Assembly (NCBI GenBank): GCA_018873245.2
Contig: JAEMBT020000009.1
Coordinates: 13,791,112 to 13,855,111, forward strand
DNA from: Archegozetes longisetosus
Lineage: Eukaryota > Arthropoda > Arachnida > Sarcoptiformes > Trhypochthoniidae
Reading direction: 5' to 3'
Length of the DNA: 64,000 nucleotides
The notes below the pieces were generated by a model. The model saw nothing but the letters and a program-made list of their open reading frames with translations, had not been told where the DNA came from and ran no database searches. Position numbers and translations under genes: made by a program. Shown piece after piece: positions 12,950-24,794 of this stretch (its first letter is position 1; every line of letters starts with the position of its first letter).

Positions 12950-13157
12950 AAACTTGATAATCTACTACGTCGTTATGTCAGCTTCCCTGTGATGCACATG
13001 AATTTCTTACTAAATTTAATTTTAAATATAATTTAAAATTTACTTTCATTACTAAATTGAATATTCTATAAGTTGATTAATATAACAAATTACAATATGA
13101 CGGAAAACATTCCACCGTAACCCATCACTTAAAGCAGCTATCATCGACAAATAAGTT
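12950..13157 (+). mobile_element. MITE family A, copy 2
   Basis: Shares TGTGATGCACATGAATTT, GAATATTCTATAAG and the GGAAAACAT core with copies at 6775 and 60550. The right end contains GCAGCTATCATCGAC, a decayed form of the family end. Confidence 0.8.
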
Positions 13158-15619
13158 ATTGAGCATACTTAAAAAGTGATGTCTAAGCACTTAATAGATT
13201 GACTTAGCGGATAAGAGTTAGAATTAATGTGTTTTGAGAGATTAGAGTTATGGGAAATTTTTCTGACAACCAAGTTATGAAATAGCTAAATACTAAATAG
13301 GAAATAAGTACAGAGTTGTCATTTATTTTTATGTCAATATAAATATTTGTTTCCATTATTACTTTATATATAATCGCATAGTAATGTTGCGAAAATTTCA
13401 CTTTTAATTTTTTTCATATTTCCTTATTATTTGCAAATCATGCTTATATGAAGATTAGGTCAGGTTTCGAATTAACAATTAATTAATTCAATAGTGAGTA
13501 AGATTTGCAGTAATTCTGAGCTTATCATTAGTAAGCTAGGTTTACTATAGTCTTAAGCTTATAAACTAGCAAGCTGAATTTGAATAGATGTTAAAAATAT
13601 TTGAAATATAACTTAGAAAATATATAACAAGCATAATTAACATAAAATAACATACCTGTTGTGCAAATAAAAATATATAACAATAATATAACTAAAAACC
13701 TATTATAATTATTAATTATGAACTTTATTGGCACAGATTTGTTTATTTACTGCTTCGATGCGACTATTATTAGGAAATAACAGCATTTCGAATTAGGATA
13801 TAATCGATTGATACCTTGAAAACAATCTAATTGGGACGCATTGTGTGCGCATTTAAGAATAGGTGATAATCTTATCGTATTAGTAATTAAGTTATGTCTT
13901 TGTAATCAATACGCTCTTGAGATAATTTTATTTTCATAATATTTTTATGCATTCATTAGAACTGTAAAATAGGTTTTTATCATAAGCTATATAAAATCTA
14001 AATTGTTTTATGTCATGACTGGATTGCTGATAAATTTGCATGCTACCTAACCTGATCTAACCTAACCCAACCTAACCCTACCTAACTCAACTCAACCTAA
14101 CCTAGCCTATAATGATCACACACTGAGCATTTGCAATTCTAGTAAATTTCAGTTTCCGGTACCAATCAAGCATACCAGACTTGTCAAATTCTGAACGGAG
14201 ATGTTAATGAAATACCTACTATCAATTGCAAGTATAAGACTAGGAGAAAATGATGTTCAATGAATAAACGAAACTGCCTGTAGGAAGACTCGCAAAATTC
14301 AAGTTGAACCTACTATCACTAACAAAATAATTAGATAAGTATTAAGTGGTTTTCAGTTCAAATTAATATTAAGCACTTAATATCCATGGATAACTGATAT
14401 TACTTGTGATGAAACAACAAATATTTGTTCTACTTACTCAACTGTTTTTGGCACATATTTTGATAAATATCAACATAAGTCATTATTAAGCTATTTGATT
14501 GCATATTGCTTTTGGATCATCTTTGATAAGTTGTAGAATAGTTTGTTTAAGTTTTTATTGAAACATTGCATACTTAAATATGGTTTAAAAGTAAACATAT
14601 TTTATATAAAGGTACGAGTCAAATATGAATCTCTGCTAAAATGAATAACTTATCAATGAATGTATTTATTAAGTCTAACGGTTTTATTGAAGATGATTTC
14701 AATGCAACCTAACCTAACTCAATGCAACCTAACCTAACTCAATTCAACCTAACCCAACCTATTACTACAAGCAAATTAATGGCTGAAGAATGCAATTAAT
14801 GTGTTCTAAAGGTGTTTGAAGAAAACGATAACTTCAAATAAAACTACGTTACGATTTAATCAAAAAAGAAATAGCCTTCAAAATAACATGCACAAATGTT
14901 GATACTGAAGGAATATTACCTCTTAAGAAGAAGTTTGCCAGTTAGAAGGATGTGAATTAAATGATAATATGACTGATAAAATCAGTTTGAGACACTTATA
15001 TTCAAATAAAATAGTATTATATAGATCTAATAATACTGGTGACATATATTCTAGAATTACTACTACATTATCTTCTCTTTAATGACAACTACCAAACCAG
15101 TTCTCAGTTATATACTTACTAGTATTTGAAGGATATTACTATCATTATTAGGTCTACAACTATTAAATTTAATGTATTTTGTAGTATTTTAGTTTAGAAC
15201 TTATTTAACTATTTATGCAACTACTACTGCCATCAATTGTAATTGTATATTAGTCTGATTGAGCACTTTAATCTTTTGGATGGTTTAGATTCTATTGCAT
15301 GGTTTAGATTCTATTGCATGGTTTAGATTCTATTGCATCGTTCAGAGACAGGTTTAAGGTGATGTTAGAAAGTATGTTTAGTTGATGACTCAAAAAATTG
15401 TCAAACACCACTGTAGATATTGGACGTTTTAATACTGATTGTGAATCTCCGGGGAGTAAAGTTTTATGAGGAGTTGATAGAAAAATGTGATCAAAATCTT
15501 TAAAACTTTCTCATACCTTATAATACATGTATAGGTATACCAATTTAAAAGAATAGCAGTTTCAGAGTTTAATTCCTTGCAATGATTTATTTTTATACTC
15601 AGATAAATGACAGGAACTG

Positions 15620-16150
15620 TTTGTGTTATTTAGCTGATTAGCAATAAATGTATGCAATACGTAATTATTGCATGATTAATTCAATTTGACTTATATGATT
15701 TGAAGCCAAGTTGTTCCTCAATTCTATATTATCAGTTCAGCTTTACTGCATATAATGAGCTGTAATTCTTAGTAAATTTGATTTCTTAATTTATTGCTTA
15801 TTCTCATGTTAATTATTTTTATAATCGACCATAAGATCAGACGATGTCGAGTCAAAAAAAATTTTCATATGTTATAGTTAATTATAAAATGATCAAAAGA
15901 AAGCTCAACAAAATCAATAATGAACATGAAAATAAGCAATAAATTAAGTAAGGAATTAAATTTACTCAGAATTACAGCTCAGAATTACTCAGAATTACTC
16001 AGAATTATATGCATTATATGCAGTAAAGCTGAACTGATAATATAGAATTGAGGAACAACTTGGTTTCAAATCATGAATCAAATTGAATTAATCATGTAAT
16101 AATCATATATTGTATAAATTGATTGCTAATCAGCTAAATAAGTTGTTCTA
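15620..16150. repeat. Large fold-back (inverted repeat with about 100-bp loop)
   Basis: The left arm (about 15620-15825) reappears inverted in the right arm (about 15930-16150). For example AGCTGATTAGCAAT near 15630 pairs with ATTGCTAATCAGCT near 16130, and ATATTATCAGTTCAGC near 15726 pairs with GCTGAACTGATAATAT near 16030. The whole could fold into a stem of about 200 bp. It lies inside the left duplication copy and has no counterpart in the right copy, so it probably arrived as a fold-back element. No reading frame is seen. Confidence 0.85.
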
Positions 16151-16237
16151 ATCTTAACAATGTTAAGTGAAAATTTGCAATGAAAAATTGAAGTAAAAAT
16201 CACATTTTCATATTAAAAACAAATTGTCAATAGTATA

Positions 16238-16292
16238 GATGAGCCCGACCCTATTCTACTAGTGGTCAATACACTAACCACTAGATCACTTA
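16238..16292 (-). ncRNA. Possible tRNA-like relic or hairpin
   Basis: The minus strand reads AGTGATCTAGTGGTTAGTG followed by GGGTCGGGCTC. This recalls a tRNA 5' half (A-box-like) and a decayed B-box, as in tRNA-derived SINEs. The core is also a simple hairpin (CTAGTGGT/ACCACTAG). I see no full acceptor stem, so this is not a functional tRNA. Confidence 0.25.
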
Positions 16293-17990
16293 GGAAGTTG
16301 AATAATCAACGCTTTTAAACTCATAGATTGAGCATCTTTTCACTTTATTTGTATTCTCTAAAATAGCATTACTTTAAAAGTCAAATAAGACCAAATTCAA
16401 AGGTTACGTTAATCCTAGCCTTAAGGGGTCTACGGGTCAGTTTTGGACTTTTTGCTCCTGTTTTTGACGCTTAACTGATGAAAAATGTCATATGTTTAAT
16501 CATAGTAGCGTTTGCCAGAAAAGTGCATTTTTATTGAGAATAAACCTAAATTTGATTAGATATAACTTTTGTCAAATCTTAACATAGAGTGGGATAATAT
16601 TCATTAATCCTTAGTGCATATAAAGTCAGTCAGAAAGTCTGGCTTCGACTCTGCCGAGAGCCTTAACTCTTACCTATTTCAATGATATGGCGTTTGACGA
16701 CTTTTTGAGTCATATTATGTATGAATTGAGATATCCTTAGAGTAGACTATTCCTATAGTTTAATATTATGTTTATAATAGTATTGTATCAATTATTAGTC
16801 AAATGCATCCAATTTTTCAGTGTCTTCTGAATGTCTTTTGAATAGATGTTCTGGTCGATGATCTAGATTATTAGATGTTTGTTAGACGAAATCTCACATT
16901 CTTCAACTGGTCGAATGAAGATGTCAAACGAAAGTTATTGGTATCAAAGAGCGAAAATTGAGGTAAATCAATATGAAATAAATCTTAATTTAATGGTTAT
17001 TTGAAACCTTACAATCTAATTACATAGTTATTAGTGAAAACTTTCTACAAGAGTCATTGATTGGAAAGATCGAATGATCGATTTTATAGAACTGATAATG
17101 AAATGATTGTAGAGTAAGGACGTTATAACCTTTGATGGTGGCAACGTTCAGTTCAAGTACAAATACATGTAAGTAACAGAGAGTATCAAAGTAGCAATAT
17201 TTGTCCATTAGTTATATATTTCACTAAATTAATAACATTATTATTACTATAGAAAGTAAATCAATGCTTACAATCTTATACTCGACCACATGCGACAACA
17301 GTACGACTTAACTCCTGTTGAACAACTCAACACTCCACTGAGATGCTAGACAGAAATATCCTGTAAAAGTATAGTTACTCAATTATTAATGATTGATTGT
17401 AATCAGAATTAAGTGATGAGTGGACATGTGTTCGATTGATTATTGATGTATTTATATATAAAATATATATATATTTAGTAAGTATGATCATGTTATGTAC
17501 ATGTCACTGATTGTACCTTAAGAACATGAGGAATGAATTTTCCATCAGATACTATCAGTATATATAATAGATTATTAAGTTATAAAGTATAAAAGATTAG
17601 AAGATCCCATAGGACATAATTAGATTTCATTAATGATAAGTTGACATTGGTAGAGTGATGCTAGATAAAGCATGTTCAGTCATCTTTTATGGTTCAGAGA
17701 AATAATGGTAAACAAATTTTATTACGTAATTATCAAATCAAATATAAAATTACAACAATTGTGCTAGTAGATATATTACTTTTAGTTACAGTATATTTAT
17801 GTTCAGTTTTGTAACGTCATATTCTTATTTGTAAAGATGATAAATATGGTATTCATTGAGCAAATTTTGACTATCACAAGAAATAGACTTTAGTTCGAAA
17901 TTGGATTTCACGTGCTTAGTAATAGTGTTATAATTATAATAATTTTTAATAACTATAATAGTTTATCTGTATTTATCATAATTATATAAA

Positions 17991-18316
17991 ACAGATATAA
18001 ACATAAACCATCAGACGACTATTCTCGGCGTAATCATAGCAATAGCAGCTATATCTCAAGTTAATTATTTATGTACTATCTATTGTAGTTGTCAACCCAA
18101 AAGCGTATCAATCATGTCAATCGAGACACTAGAGAGAGTGTCAGCAACAGTACTTAAAGTGTCAGACGGCTAAGTTTGCCTAGTTGGTTAAATGCGTCAT
18201 TTATAACTGTTGTTCAACCTTCAGCCCTACCAGCACAAGTGCTTAATTGTTATCAAAATATGTCTATTCCAATAGCAAGACACCCGGGTTATGATCAAGC
18301 TATGATACAAAATTGA
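17991..18316 (+). pseudogene. Decayed copy of the PPxY membrane-protein gene
   Basis: Aligns over its whole length with the intact gene at 22298-22624 and ends at the equivalent TGA. Three breaks are visible. The start codon position reads ACA. One base is lost in the AAAAAG run just after the membrane segment, shifting the frame. A CAA codon of the intact gene is TAA here (18155-18157). The C-terminal PPSY motif has become HPGY. The surrounding non-coding sequence is duplicated too, so this copy arose by segmental duplication, not retrotransposition. Confidence 0.82.
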
Positions 18317-18742
18317 ATAAATTATTAATATTTTCCAATAATTTTTTACATTTAATGTTAAGTATTAATGCGGTAATATTTGTATCATTCATACTTTTTA
18401 GTTAGTCATTAAAATTAAATTTCTTATAAGCTTTTATTTAATTATTTAAACTACTTTTAAATAGAGAAATCACTAAGAATTAACTCATTAGATGTGAAAT
18501 ATATGAAACTTTACTGAGAGAGATGTCAATTTGAAATATTTTCTTCTGAAAGGTTTACAAAATATTTATAAATTAATAAATTAAACGAATTTTGATCTTA
18601 AAATTCAGACTAATTATCTAATACAAAATCAAAGATAAATAAGCTAGAGATAGGAGAACAGCAATTATTTAGTACTCTATTTAAAGACATATATTAATAC
18701 CTACTTAAGTAAGCACTACATATTAAATTGTCAATCAGGCAG

Positions 18743-19754
18743 TTTGCCGACATAAAATCTGCGAAAAAGTATCGAGTGAAAAAAGATCAGATGCAACATA
18801 AGATCGAATGCGGCATAAGATTGAATGCAACATATGATCGAGTGCGAGATAAGGCAGTATACAATATAATTTAAAATTTAAATTGATTTTATTTATACAT
18901 TATACCTCTATTTTCAATTTAATTGAATTTGTTTGTGAAACTATATACAATGAAAGCTCGATATAATAAACAATAAACGAGTAAAAGTTATCACGCCGTA
19001 TGATATATATCGAAACTTGGTATATATCAACTACTAGAGAGTGTATATATAACAATACAATAAATTGAAGTACAATCAAAGGAAACAAAAACGAAGCAGT
19101 TTTTTTTACTTTTCTACAGTTAAAAATCATATACTGATTATAAAGCACTAAAATACGAATAACTAGGGAAAAATTCGACTAAATTTTGAATATTCAAAGT
19201 TTAAATATAATTGAAATAAGTAATGACTAGGCAAAGGAATTTTCAGTACTAACCGAATTCTAGTCAAGCAATCTAAACTTTGGGTAAGTTCTATAAATGA
19301 AACATAGAACTCACCCTCTTGATCGATGATAACTCCTCATCTTTCTACCAAATTTTCAATGGACATCATTATCCACTAAAATTGGTTGGCCAGCTCTCGG
19401 ATGGTTTTCGAAACTACGATCACCGGAACGGAACCGACTAAACCATCCCTGACAATCTCAGACACTTACAACTTGGCCGTAGGATTCACAAATATTATTG
19501 ACAACCACATTGACATTTTATCCACGGTCGAACTCATACATCAAACGGTGTCTGACATGACACTTATCGGGGGTGTAATCGGGCATTGTTTGGACACAAT
19601 TAAGTAAATTATTTTTTTGCACTAAATTGAAGTCAGATATATATACTTCCATTTGAAACGATGGAAACGATTTGAAAACAAATGCTTTCCCTCCATGGAC
19701 AACGTTACAATTGCATATATAAAATGCACGGTAATTAAATAGTACCCTTAATTT
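18743..19754. other. Spacer between the duplication copies
   Basis: Contains GATCGAATGC-type repeats (about 18785-18850) and the GC-richer island at about 19330-19615, described separately. No gene is supported. Confidence 0.5.
19386..19607 (+). other. GC-richer island with a short open frame, origin unknown
   Basis: From about 19330 to 19615 the base composition and codon-like structure differ sharply from the AT-rich surroundings. The plus frame is open for about 75 codons and ends in TAA. Its first ATG (MVFETTITGTEP...) is at about 19401. I do not recognise the peptide. It could be a relic exon, a processed gene fragment or an old insertion; no intron signals or homologous neighbours help decide. 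It lies between the two duplication copies and is present only once. Confidence 0.25.
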
Positions 19755-21105
19755 ATACTTACTTCTATCTATGAAGGATATAACTATCATTATTAGATCT
19801 GCAACTATTAAAATTATTAGTATGTATTACTGTAAATGTATTTAGTTTTATTTTAGTTTAGAACATTTTCATATTTAATTATTTCTACAACTACTACTGC
19901 CATCAATTGTAATTGTATATTAGTCTGATTGAGGACTTTAATGGTTTGGATGGTTTAGATTCTATTCGACAATCGAGAGACAGGATTGAGATGAAGTTAG
20001 AAAGCATATGTGAGAGTTCAGATGTCCTTAAAATAGACTGTTTTTATAATTGAATATTGGCCAATATAATGACCTATTCCATAAAATAAGTTCTTGCTTA
20101 TTTAAAATTTAGAAAGAACATTGATATTAGGAAGAATTTCATCAAATTCTTACTAAATACTAATAAAGTCATAAGAGTTAATTGCCAGCAAATTGATTGA
20201 TCGAATGAGATTGTATGTTTGTTATTGTTTGTGATATATTTTAGTCTCCTCATGAGTAGACTAAAAATTGACTGTCTAATTTTCTAGTAATTACTTTTAT
20301 AAAAGTAGATTCTTCTTACTAGCATCAACTCGTTAAGTCTAATTTTAGGAATAGCATTTTCTCAAGTATTTCCTTTTTAATTTCAAGTAGAAGAACTTAC
20401 TCATTATGTTTGTAATAGTATTGTATCAATTATTAGTCAAATGCATCCAATTTTTGAGTGTCTTCTGAATGTCTTTCGAATAGATGTTCTGATCGATGAT
20501 CTAGATTATTAGATGTTTGTTAGTCGAAATCTCACATTCTTTAACTGGTTGAATGAAGATGTCAAACGAAAGTTATTGGCATCAAAGAGCAAAAATTGAG
20601 GTAAATCAATATGAAATAAATCTTAATTTAGTGGTTATTTGAAACCTTATATTCTGATTACATTCTAATTAGTCAAAACTTTTTACAAAAGTCACTGATT
20701 GGGAAGATCAAACAATGAATTTGGTCGTACAGATAATCAAATGATTGTAAAGTAAAGACGTTATGACCTTTGATGGTGGCAACGTTCAGTTCAAGTACAA
20801 ATACATGTAAGTAACAGAGGGTATCAAAAATAGCAATATACGTCCATTAGTTATATATATTTCACCAAATCATTAATATTATTATTACTATAGAAATTGA
20901 ATCAATGCTTACAGTCTTATACTCGACCACATGCGACGAAAGCATGACTACTATTTCACAACTCAATCACTCCACTGAGATGCTAGACAGAAATGTCCTG
21001 TCAAAAGTGTAGTTACTCACTTGTTGATGATTGATTGTAGTTCGAGTTAAGTGATGAGTGGACATGTGTTCAATTGGTTATTGATATATTTACATGTAAT
21101 ATATA

Positions 21106-21803
21106 TGCAGGGAGTAAAATAGTTGACCACTATATTTTAAAAGTTTATAACTTCAAAAGTACAAGGAATTTTATTGAATTTTTTTACAAAAACAAAGTAG
21201 AGAAGTGACAGTTTATGAAATGATATGTTCGAAATGCCATCCGTTCTCTAAGTGAACATGGCCTAATCGAACTCGAAAATTGTCGATAACGTCATTCAAT
21301 ACCGTATTAGAAATATAAAGTATTTCACTTTCAACTTCACTTTCGAGCTCTTCTATTGACTGAGAATTCTTAGCGTAGACTTTTTTAAAGATATCCCCAA
21401 AGAAAATAATCGCAAATACTCATGTCAGAGGAATGAGGTGGCCAATCTATATTCCAGGACAGTCAAGGGTGATGAGATTAAAAGTACTACAGGAACGAAG
21501 CTCAAATCAATTTTTAAAAAGTGATTGTAAACAAATATCAAATGGCGAAAAGTAACTTCAATATCTAAGGAAAATATTCACTAAATTTGAACTTTCAAAA
21601 CCTTAGCAATAAAAATTTATAATCAAATAAATATAGTGATAAATTATTTTACATCCTCTATTTTACACTCTGTATTTTGAACACATCATATCATAAACTC
21701 CCGTTATTCTACTTTCTTTCTGTGGAAGAATTTCAATAAAATATTTAATCGTTTTGAAATTATAAACATCTTAAATATAGTGGCCAATTATTTTACACCT
21801 GTA
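21106..21803 (-). mobile_element. Internally deleted Tc1/mariner-type DNA transposon
   Basis: The ends are about 50-bp inverted repeats. The left begins CAGGGAGTAAAATAGTTGAC and the right, inverted, begins CAGGTGTAAAATAATTGGCC; both continue CCACTATATTT and end near TTCAAAA. The left duplication copy has no such sequence at the matching site (about 17475), which gives a natural empty site. The right flank is TA and the left TG, consistent with a decayed TA target duplication. It holds only a short transposase remnant, so it is non-autonomous. Confidence 0.85.
21213..21447 (-). pseudogene. Transposase C-terminal remnant (IS630/Tc1/mariner superfamily)
   Basis: The minus strand encodes DWPPHSSDMSICDYFLWGYL. 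After a one-base frameshift in an A-run it continues KKVYAKNSQSIEELESEVES and ends at TAA. The DWPP-SPD-L-CD-FLWG pattern is the third catalytic-acid region of DDE transposases in this superfamily. The rest of the transposase is missing and the frame is broken, so it cannot encode an active enzyme. Confidence 0.85.
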
Positions 21804-22297
21804 CATTTAGTAAGTATGATCATATTACGTAAATGTCAGCGAATGTACCTTAAGAACAAAAGAATGAATTTTCCATCAGATGCCATTAGTATATATAATA
21901 GATTATTAAGTTATAAAGTATAAAAGATTAGAAGATTTTATAGAAGAACATAATAGTGAGATTGACATTGGTAGAGTGATGACAGATAAAAACGTGTTCA
22001 GTCATCTTTTATGATTCATAGAAAAAAAAGAATAATTTTATTACTTAATTATCAAGTGAAATACTAGATTATAACAACTATGACATTAGATGTTTTACTT
22101 TTACTTACATGTTCAGTTGGTCATATTTGTACAGATGATAAATATGGTATTTATTGAGCAAATTTTGACTATCACAATGAAGTATACTTCAGTGTGAAAT
22201 AGGATTTAATCTGCGTAGTAATAGTTTTGTAATTATAATAGTTTGTAATAGTTGTAATAATCATAATAGTTTGTCATATTTAACACAATTATATAAA

Positions 22298-22624
22298 ATG
22301 GAAATAAACATAAACTATCGGATGGCTATTCTCGGTTTAATCATAGCAATATCAGCTGCGTTTCTAATTGGTTGTTTATATTGCATCTATCGTAATTGTT
22401 GTCGATCCAAAAAGCGCATCAATCAAATAAATCGAGACACTAGAGTGAATGTCAGCGATAGTCCGCAAAGTGCCAGACAGTTAAATTTGCCTAGTTGGTT
22501 AAATACTCCATTTGTAACTGCTCAACCTTCAGCCCCACCAGAACAAACGCTTAATTATTATCAAAATGTGTCTATTCCAAGAGCCAGACCTCCGAGTTAT
22601 GAACAAGCTATGAGACAAAATTGA
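22298..22624 (+). CDS. Small single-pass membrane protein with C-terminal PPxY motif, 108 aa
   Basis: Starts at the ATG in the motif MEININYRMA and ends at TGA; AATAAA overlaps the stop. Residues about 9-30 form one hydrophobic membrane segment, followed by a Cys pair and a basic patch (CCRSKKR), then a polar, proline-rich tail ending PRARPPSYEQAMRQN. PPSY (98-101) fits the PPxY consensus that binds WW domains, for example of Nedd4-type ubiquitin ligases. The design (short lumenal end, membrane segment, Cys/basic juncture, PY tail) recalls Shisa/VOPP1/WBP1-type adaptors, but I cannot name the family. Conserved upstream blocks shared with the pseudogene copy suggest 5' exons or UTR, so the true N-terminus may lie further upstream. 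A decayed paralogue is at 17991-18316. Confidence 0.68.
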   Translation: MEININYRMAILGLIIAISAAFLIGCLYCIYRNCCRSKKRINQINRDTRVNVSDSPQSARQLNLPSWLNTPFVTAQPSAPPEQTLNYYQNVSIPRARPPSYEQAMRQN

Positions 22625-23525
22625 ATAAATTATTAATATTTCCAATAATTTTTTACATTTAATGTTAAGTATATATGCGATAATATTTGTATTATTCATA
22701 CTTTTTAGTTAGTCATTGAAATTAAATTTCTTATAAGCTTTTATTTAATTATTTAAACTACTTTTAAATTAAGAAATCGCTAAGAATTAACTCATTAGAT
22801 GTGAAATATATGAAATATTCTTGAGAGAGATGTCAATTTGTAACCTTTCCTTCTATAAGGTTTACAAAATATTTATAAATTAATAAATGTTGATCTTAAA
22901 ATTCAGACCAATTACCTAATATAAAATCAAAGATAAATAAGTTAGAAGTAGAAGAAAAACAATTATTTAGTACTTTGTTTAAAGACATGTTTAAAGTAAT
23001 ACCTACTTAAGTAAAACACTAGATATTTAATGGTCAATTAGGCAGTGAAGGGTATGAGTGATAGCACGAACGAAAATCTGAGATGTGAAGGCCAGTATCC
23101 AGGTTTGTTGTTCTAAGGGCTTTCAAAAGCGAATAGTTCCTCAACTATCTATTGAATGTGAATTAACTTTAGAATGAGATAGTTAATGAGAGAAGGCAAT
23201 TATAGAAGTAGGAATTGAAATGTTTTGGTGTTTTAAGCATGCAAAATTTCATATTGGTACCTTAAGCTCTATCAAGCCTTCCAGAAGCAAACGAGGGCAT
23301 CTAAAAAACAAACATAAGTAGAAATAATAGAAGTCATTGATATTAGACTTGCGCGATAGCTAATAATGGATTTCTGCTGTGATTTGACTAAATTTCTTCA
23401 TAACTCTCTATGTGTGAATGGGTTATTGGCAAATATCTTAATGCGCAATCTATAGAAAAATCTAATAAAGTTGATGAAAGCTCATAATTGAACTCTCATA
23501 ATTCATATAGCTTTAAGACTCATAA

Positions 23526-24051
23526 ATGGACATCCGTTTGATTCTAGCATTTCTTATTTACTTTCACTCAATAAACAATGGGTGTGAAGCAACTATAGAA
23601 GAAGAAATACCAACAGAACAAGTCATGGAAAGTGGTATAGACGAAGAGATAAGTTCAAAAATCAAAAGTAGTTGTGAGACATTACCATCAAAGATTCTGG
23701 TGACAAAAGAAGAGCATGATCAAGCAGGAAATGTAATTCGAGTATGTGAAGGATCAATTATAGTTAATAAATGTGAAGGTACTTGTCTGTCACAATTGAA
23801 ACCAAGTGTTACTACACCTACTGGCTTCCTCAAGGTATTAAAGGTACCCCTTTAGCTATCTTTCATTCATTCTTCTTCTATTAATTGTTCTCTTTCTCTA
23901 TTAGGAGTGTGTCTGTTGTCGAGAGACTTGGATGAAACAGAAAGAAGTCCATCTTGTTGATTGCTATGATCCTGATGGCAAAAAACTTTCTGATACTATG
24001 ACTATTTCTATGATGGAACCTGAAGACTGTAGTTGCCACAAATGCGGCTAA
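23526..24051 (+). CDS. pburs: Partner of bursicon (bursicon beta subunit), complete, 151 aa
   Basis: A secreted cystine-knot hormone subunit. With bursicon alpha it forms the heterodimer that activates the LGR2/rickets receptor and drives cuticle hardening after the moult. Exons: 23526-23834 and 23905-24051, one phase-0 GT-AG intron of 70 bp. Residues 1 to about 22 are a signal peptide ([15 protein letters not shown]...). Family motifs: [15 protein letters not shown], the knot motif CEGTC (CxGxC), [29 protein letters not shown] and the terminal CSCHKCG. The length and cysteine pattern match the family. The intron falls just after TGFLK. The bursicon alpha gene follows 1.44 kb downstream on the same strand. 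AATAAA follows at 24187. Confidence 0.97.
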
Positions 24052-24186
24052 ATTTAATCAATTATTTAAGATTGATTTGTTTTTTAAATTATATATGAAT
24101 AAGACTTGAAGTATTTGAGAATTTCTTGACTGATAAAACTAATGAGAAGGTATTCTTATGTAATTGACCAGAATTTTCATACGATT

Positions 24187-24192
24187 AATAAA
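24187..24192 (+). terminator. Polyadenylation signal of pburs
   Basis: AATAAA 136 bp after the pburs stop codon, in a T-rich context. The position suits the 3' end of pburs. Confidence 0.55.
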
Positions 24193-24394
24193 TTTGAATT
24201 TCTTTTCTGACTTGAAATCATGTCATTTTTATGGTCTAATTTGAATAAATAGTTATACAATTATATTGATGGTGAAAATATTTTATCTTTCTTTAAGTCA
24301 AATTTACACAACTATTAGGTTAGGATAGATACAAACATTCATTTCGGCAGATATTCTTAAATAAACTTTAAAACAATTAAGGATAAAAGGTAGT

Positions 24395-24487
24395 TCACTG
24401 TAAGATAACTGTAAGGCAACTGTAAGACAACTGTAAGGTAACTGTAAGGTAACTGTAAGGTAGTTGTATGATAACTGTAAGGTAACT
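24395..24487. repeat. 11-bp tandem repeat (AACTGTAAGGT)
   Basis: About eight imperfect copies of an 11-bp unit downstream of pburs, between the two bursicon genes. The unit contains GTAAGG, so each copy resembles a splice donor, but no gene uses it. Confidence 0.8.
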
Positions 24488-24794
24488 TTCGTATTCTTAG
24501 TATTGTTGAAGAACAAGTTCACATTTCAATCAAATTTGTTATGTACTGATTGAGCTCATCTAAATCTAAACGTTAATCATCTTTAATAAGCTCATTTGCA
24601 ACAATACGAGAAGATAATAGATTGCAGCTGAGGTTTATTGAAATCTATTACAATCTTATTAGTATCAATGCAATAATCGATTGGTGAGGTAGAATTTTGA
24701 ACTATAATTTTTAGATATGAATCCAACTTTATTAACAAATCTATAAAATAGATCTTCATCCGGTTAACAATGCATTCAGTTATAATAAGATGTT

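Larger units (their letters stand above)
10255..15104. other. 4.8-kb gene-poor stretch
   Basis: Upstream of the nucleoside transporter. Contains an 11-bp satellite, MITE A copy 2, and short CCTAA arrays (about 14040-14100 and 14705-14760). Open frames here are short and AT-driven; none has a recognisable domain. Confidence 0.6.
15105..18742. repeat. Segmental duplication, left (degenerate) copy
   Basis: Shares long, nearly collinear similarity with 19755-23045. Matching landmarks: 15215 with 19890 (a block around CTACTACTGCCATCAATTG), 16790 with 20420, 17130 with 20765, and 17990 with 22298. This copy contains a 0.5-kb fold-back (about 15620-16150) and more extra sequence not found in the right copy. 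It lacks the 0.7-kb transposon of the right copy. Confidence 0.85.
19755..23045. repeat. Segmental duplication, right (gene-bearing) copy
   Basis: Direct repeat of 15105-18742. It ends near a shared block (ACCTACTTAAGTAA, about 23000 here and 18700 in the left copy). It carries the intact 108-aa gene and a 0.7-kb transposon insertion. A block around 20765-20815, ending in ACATGTAAGT, is especially well preserved between the copies and looks like an upstream exon or UTR end with a strong splice donor. Confidence 0.85.
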
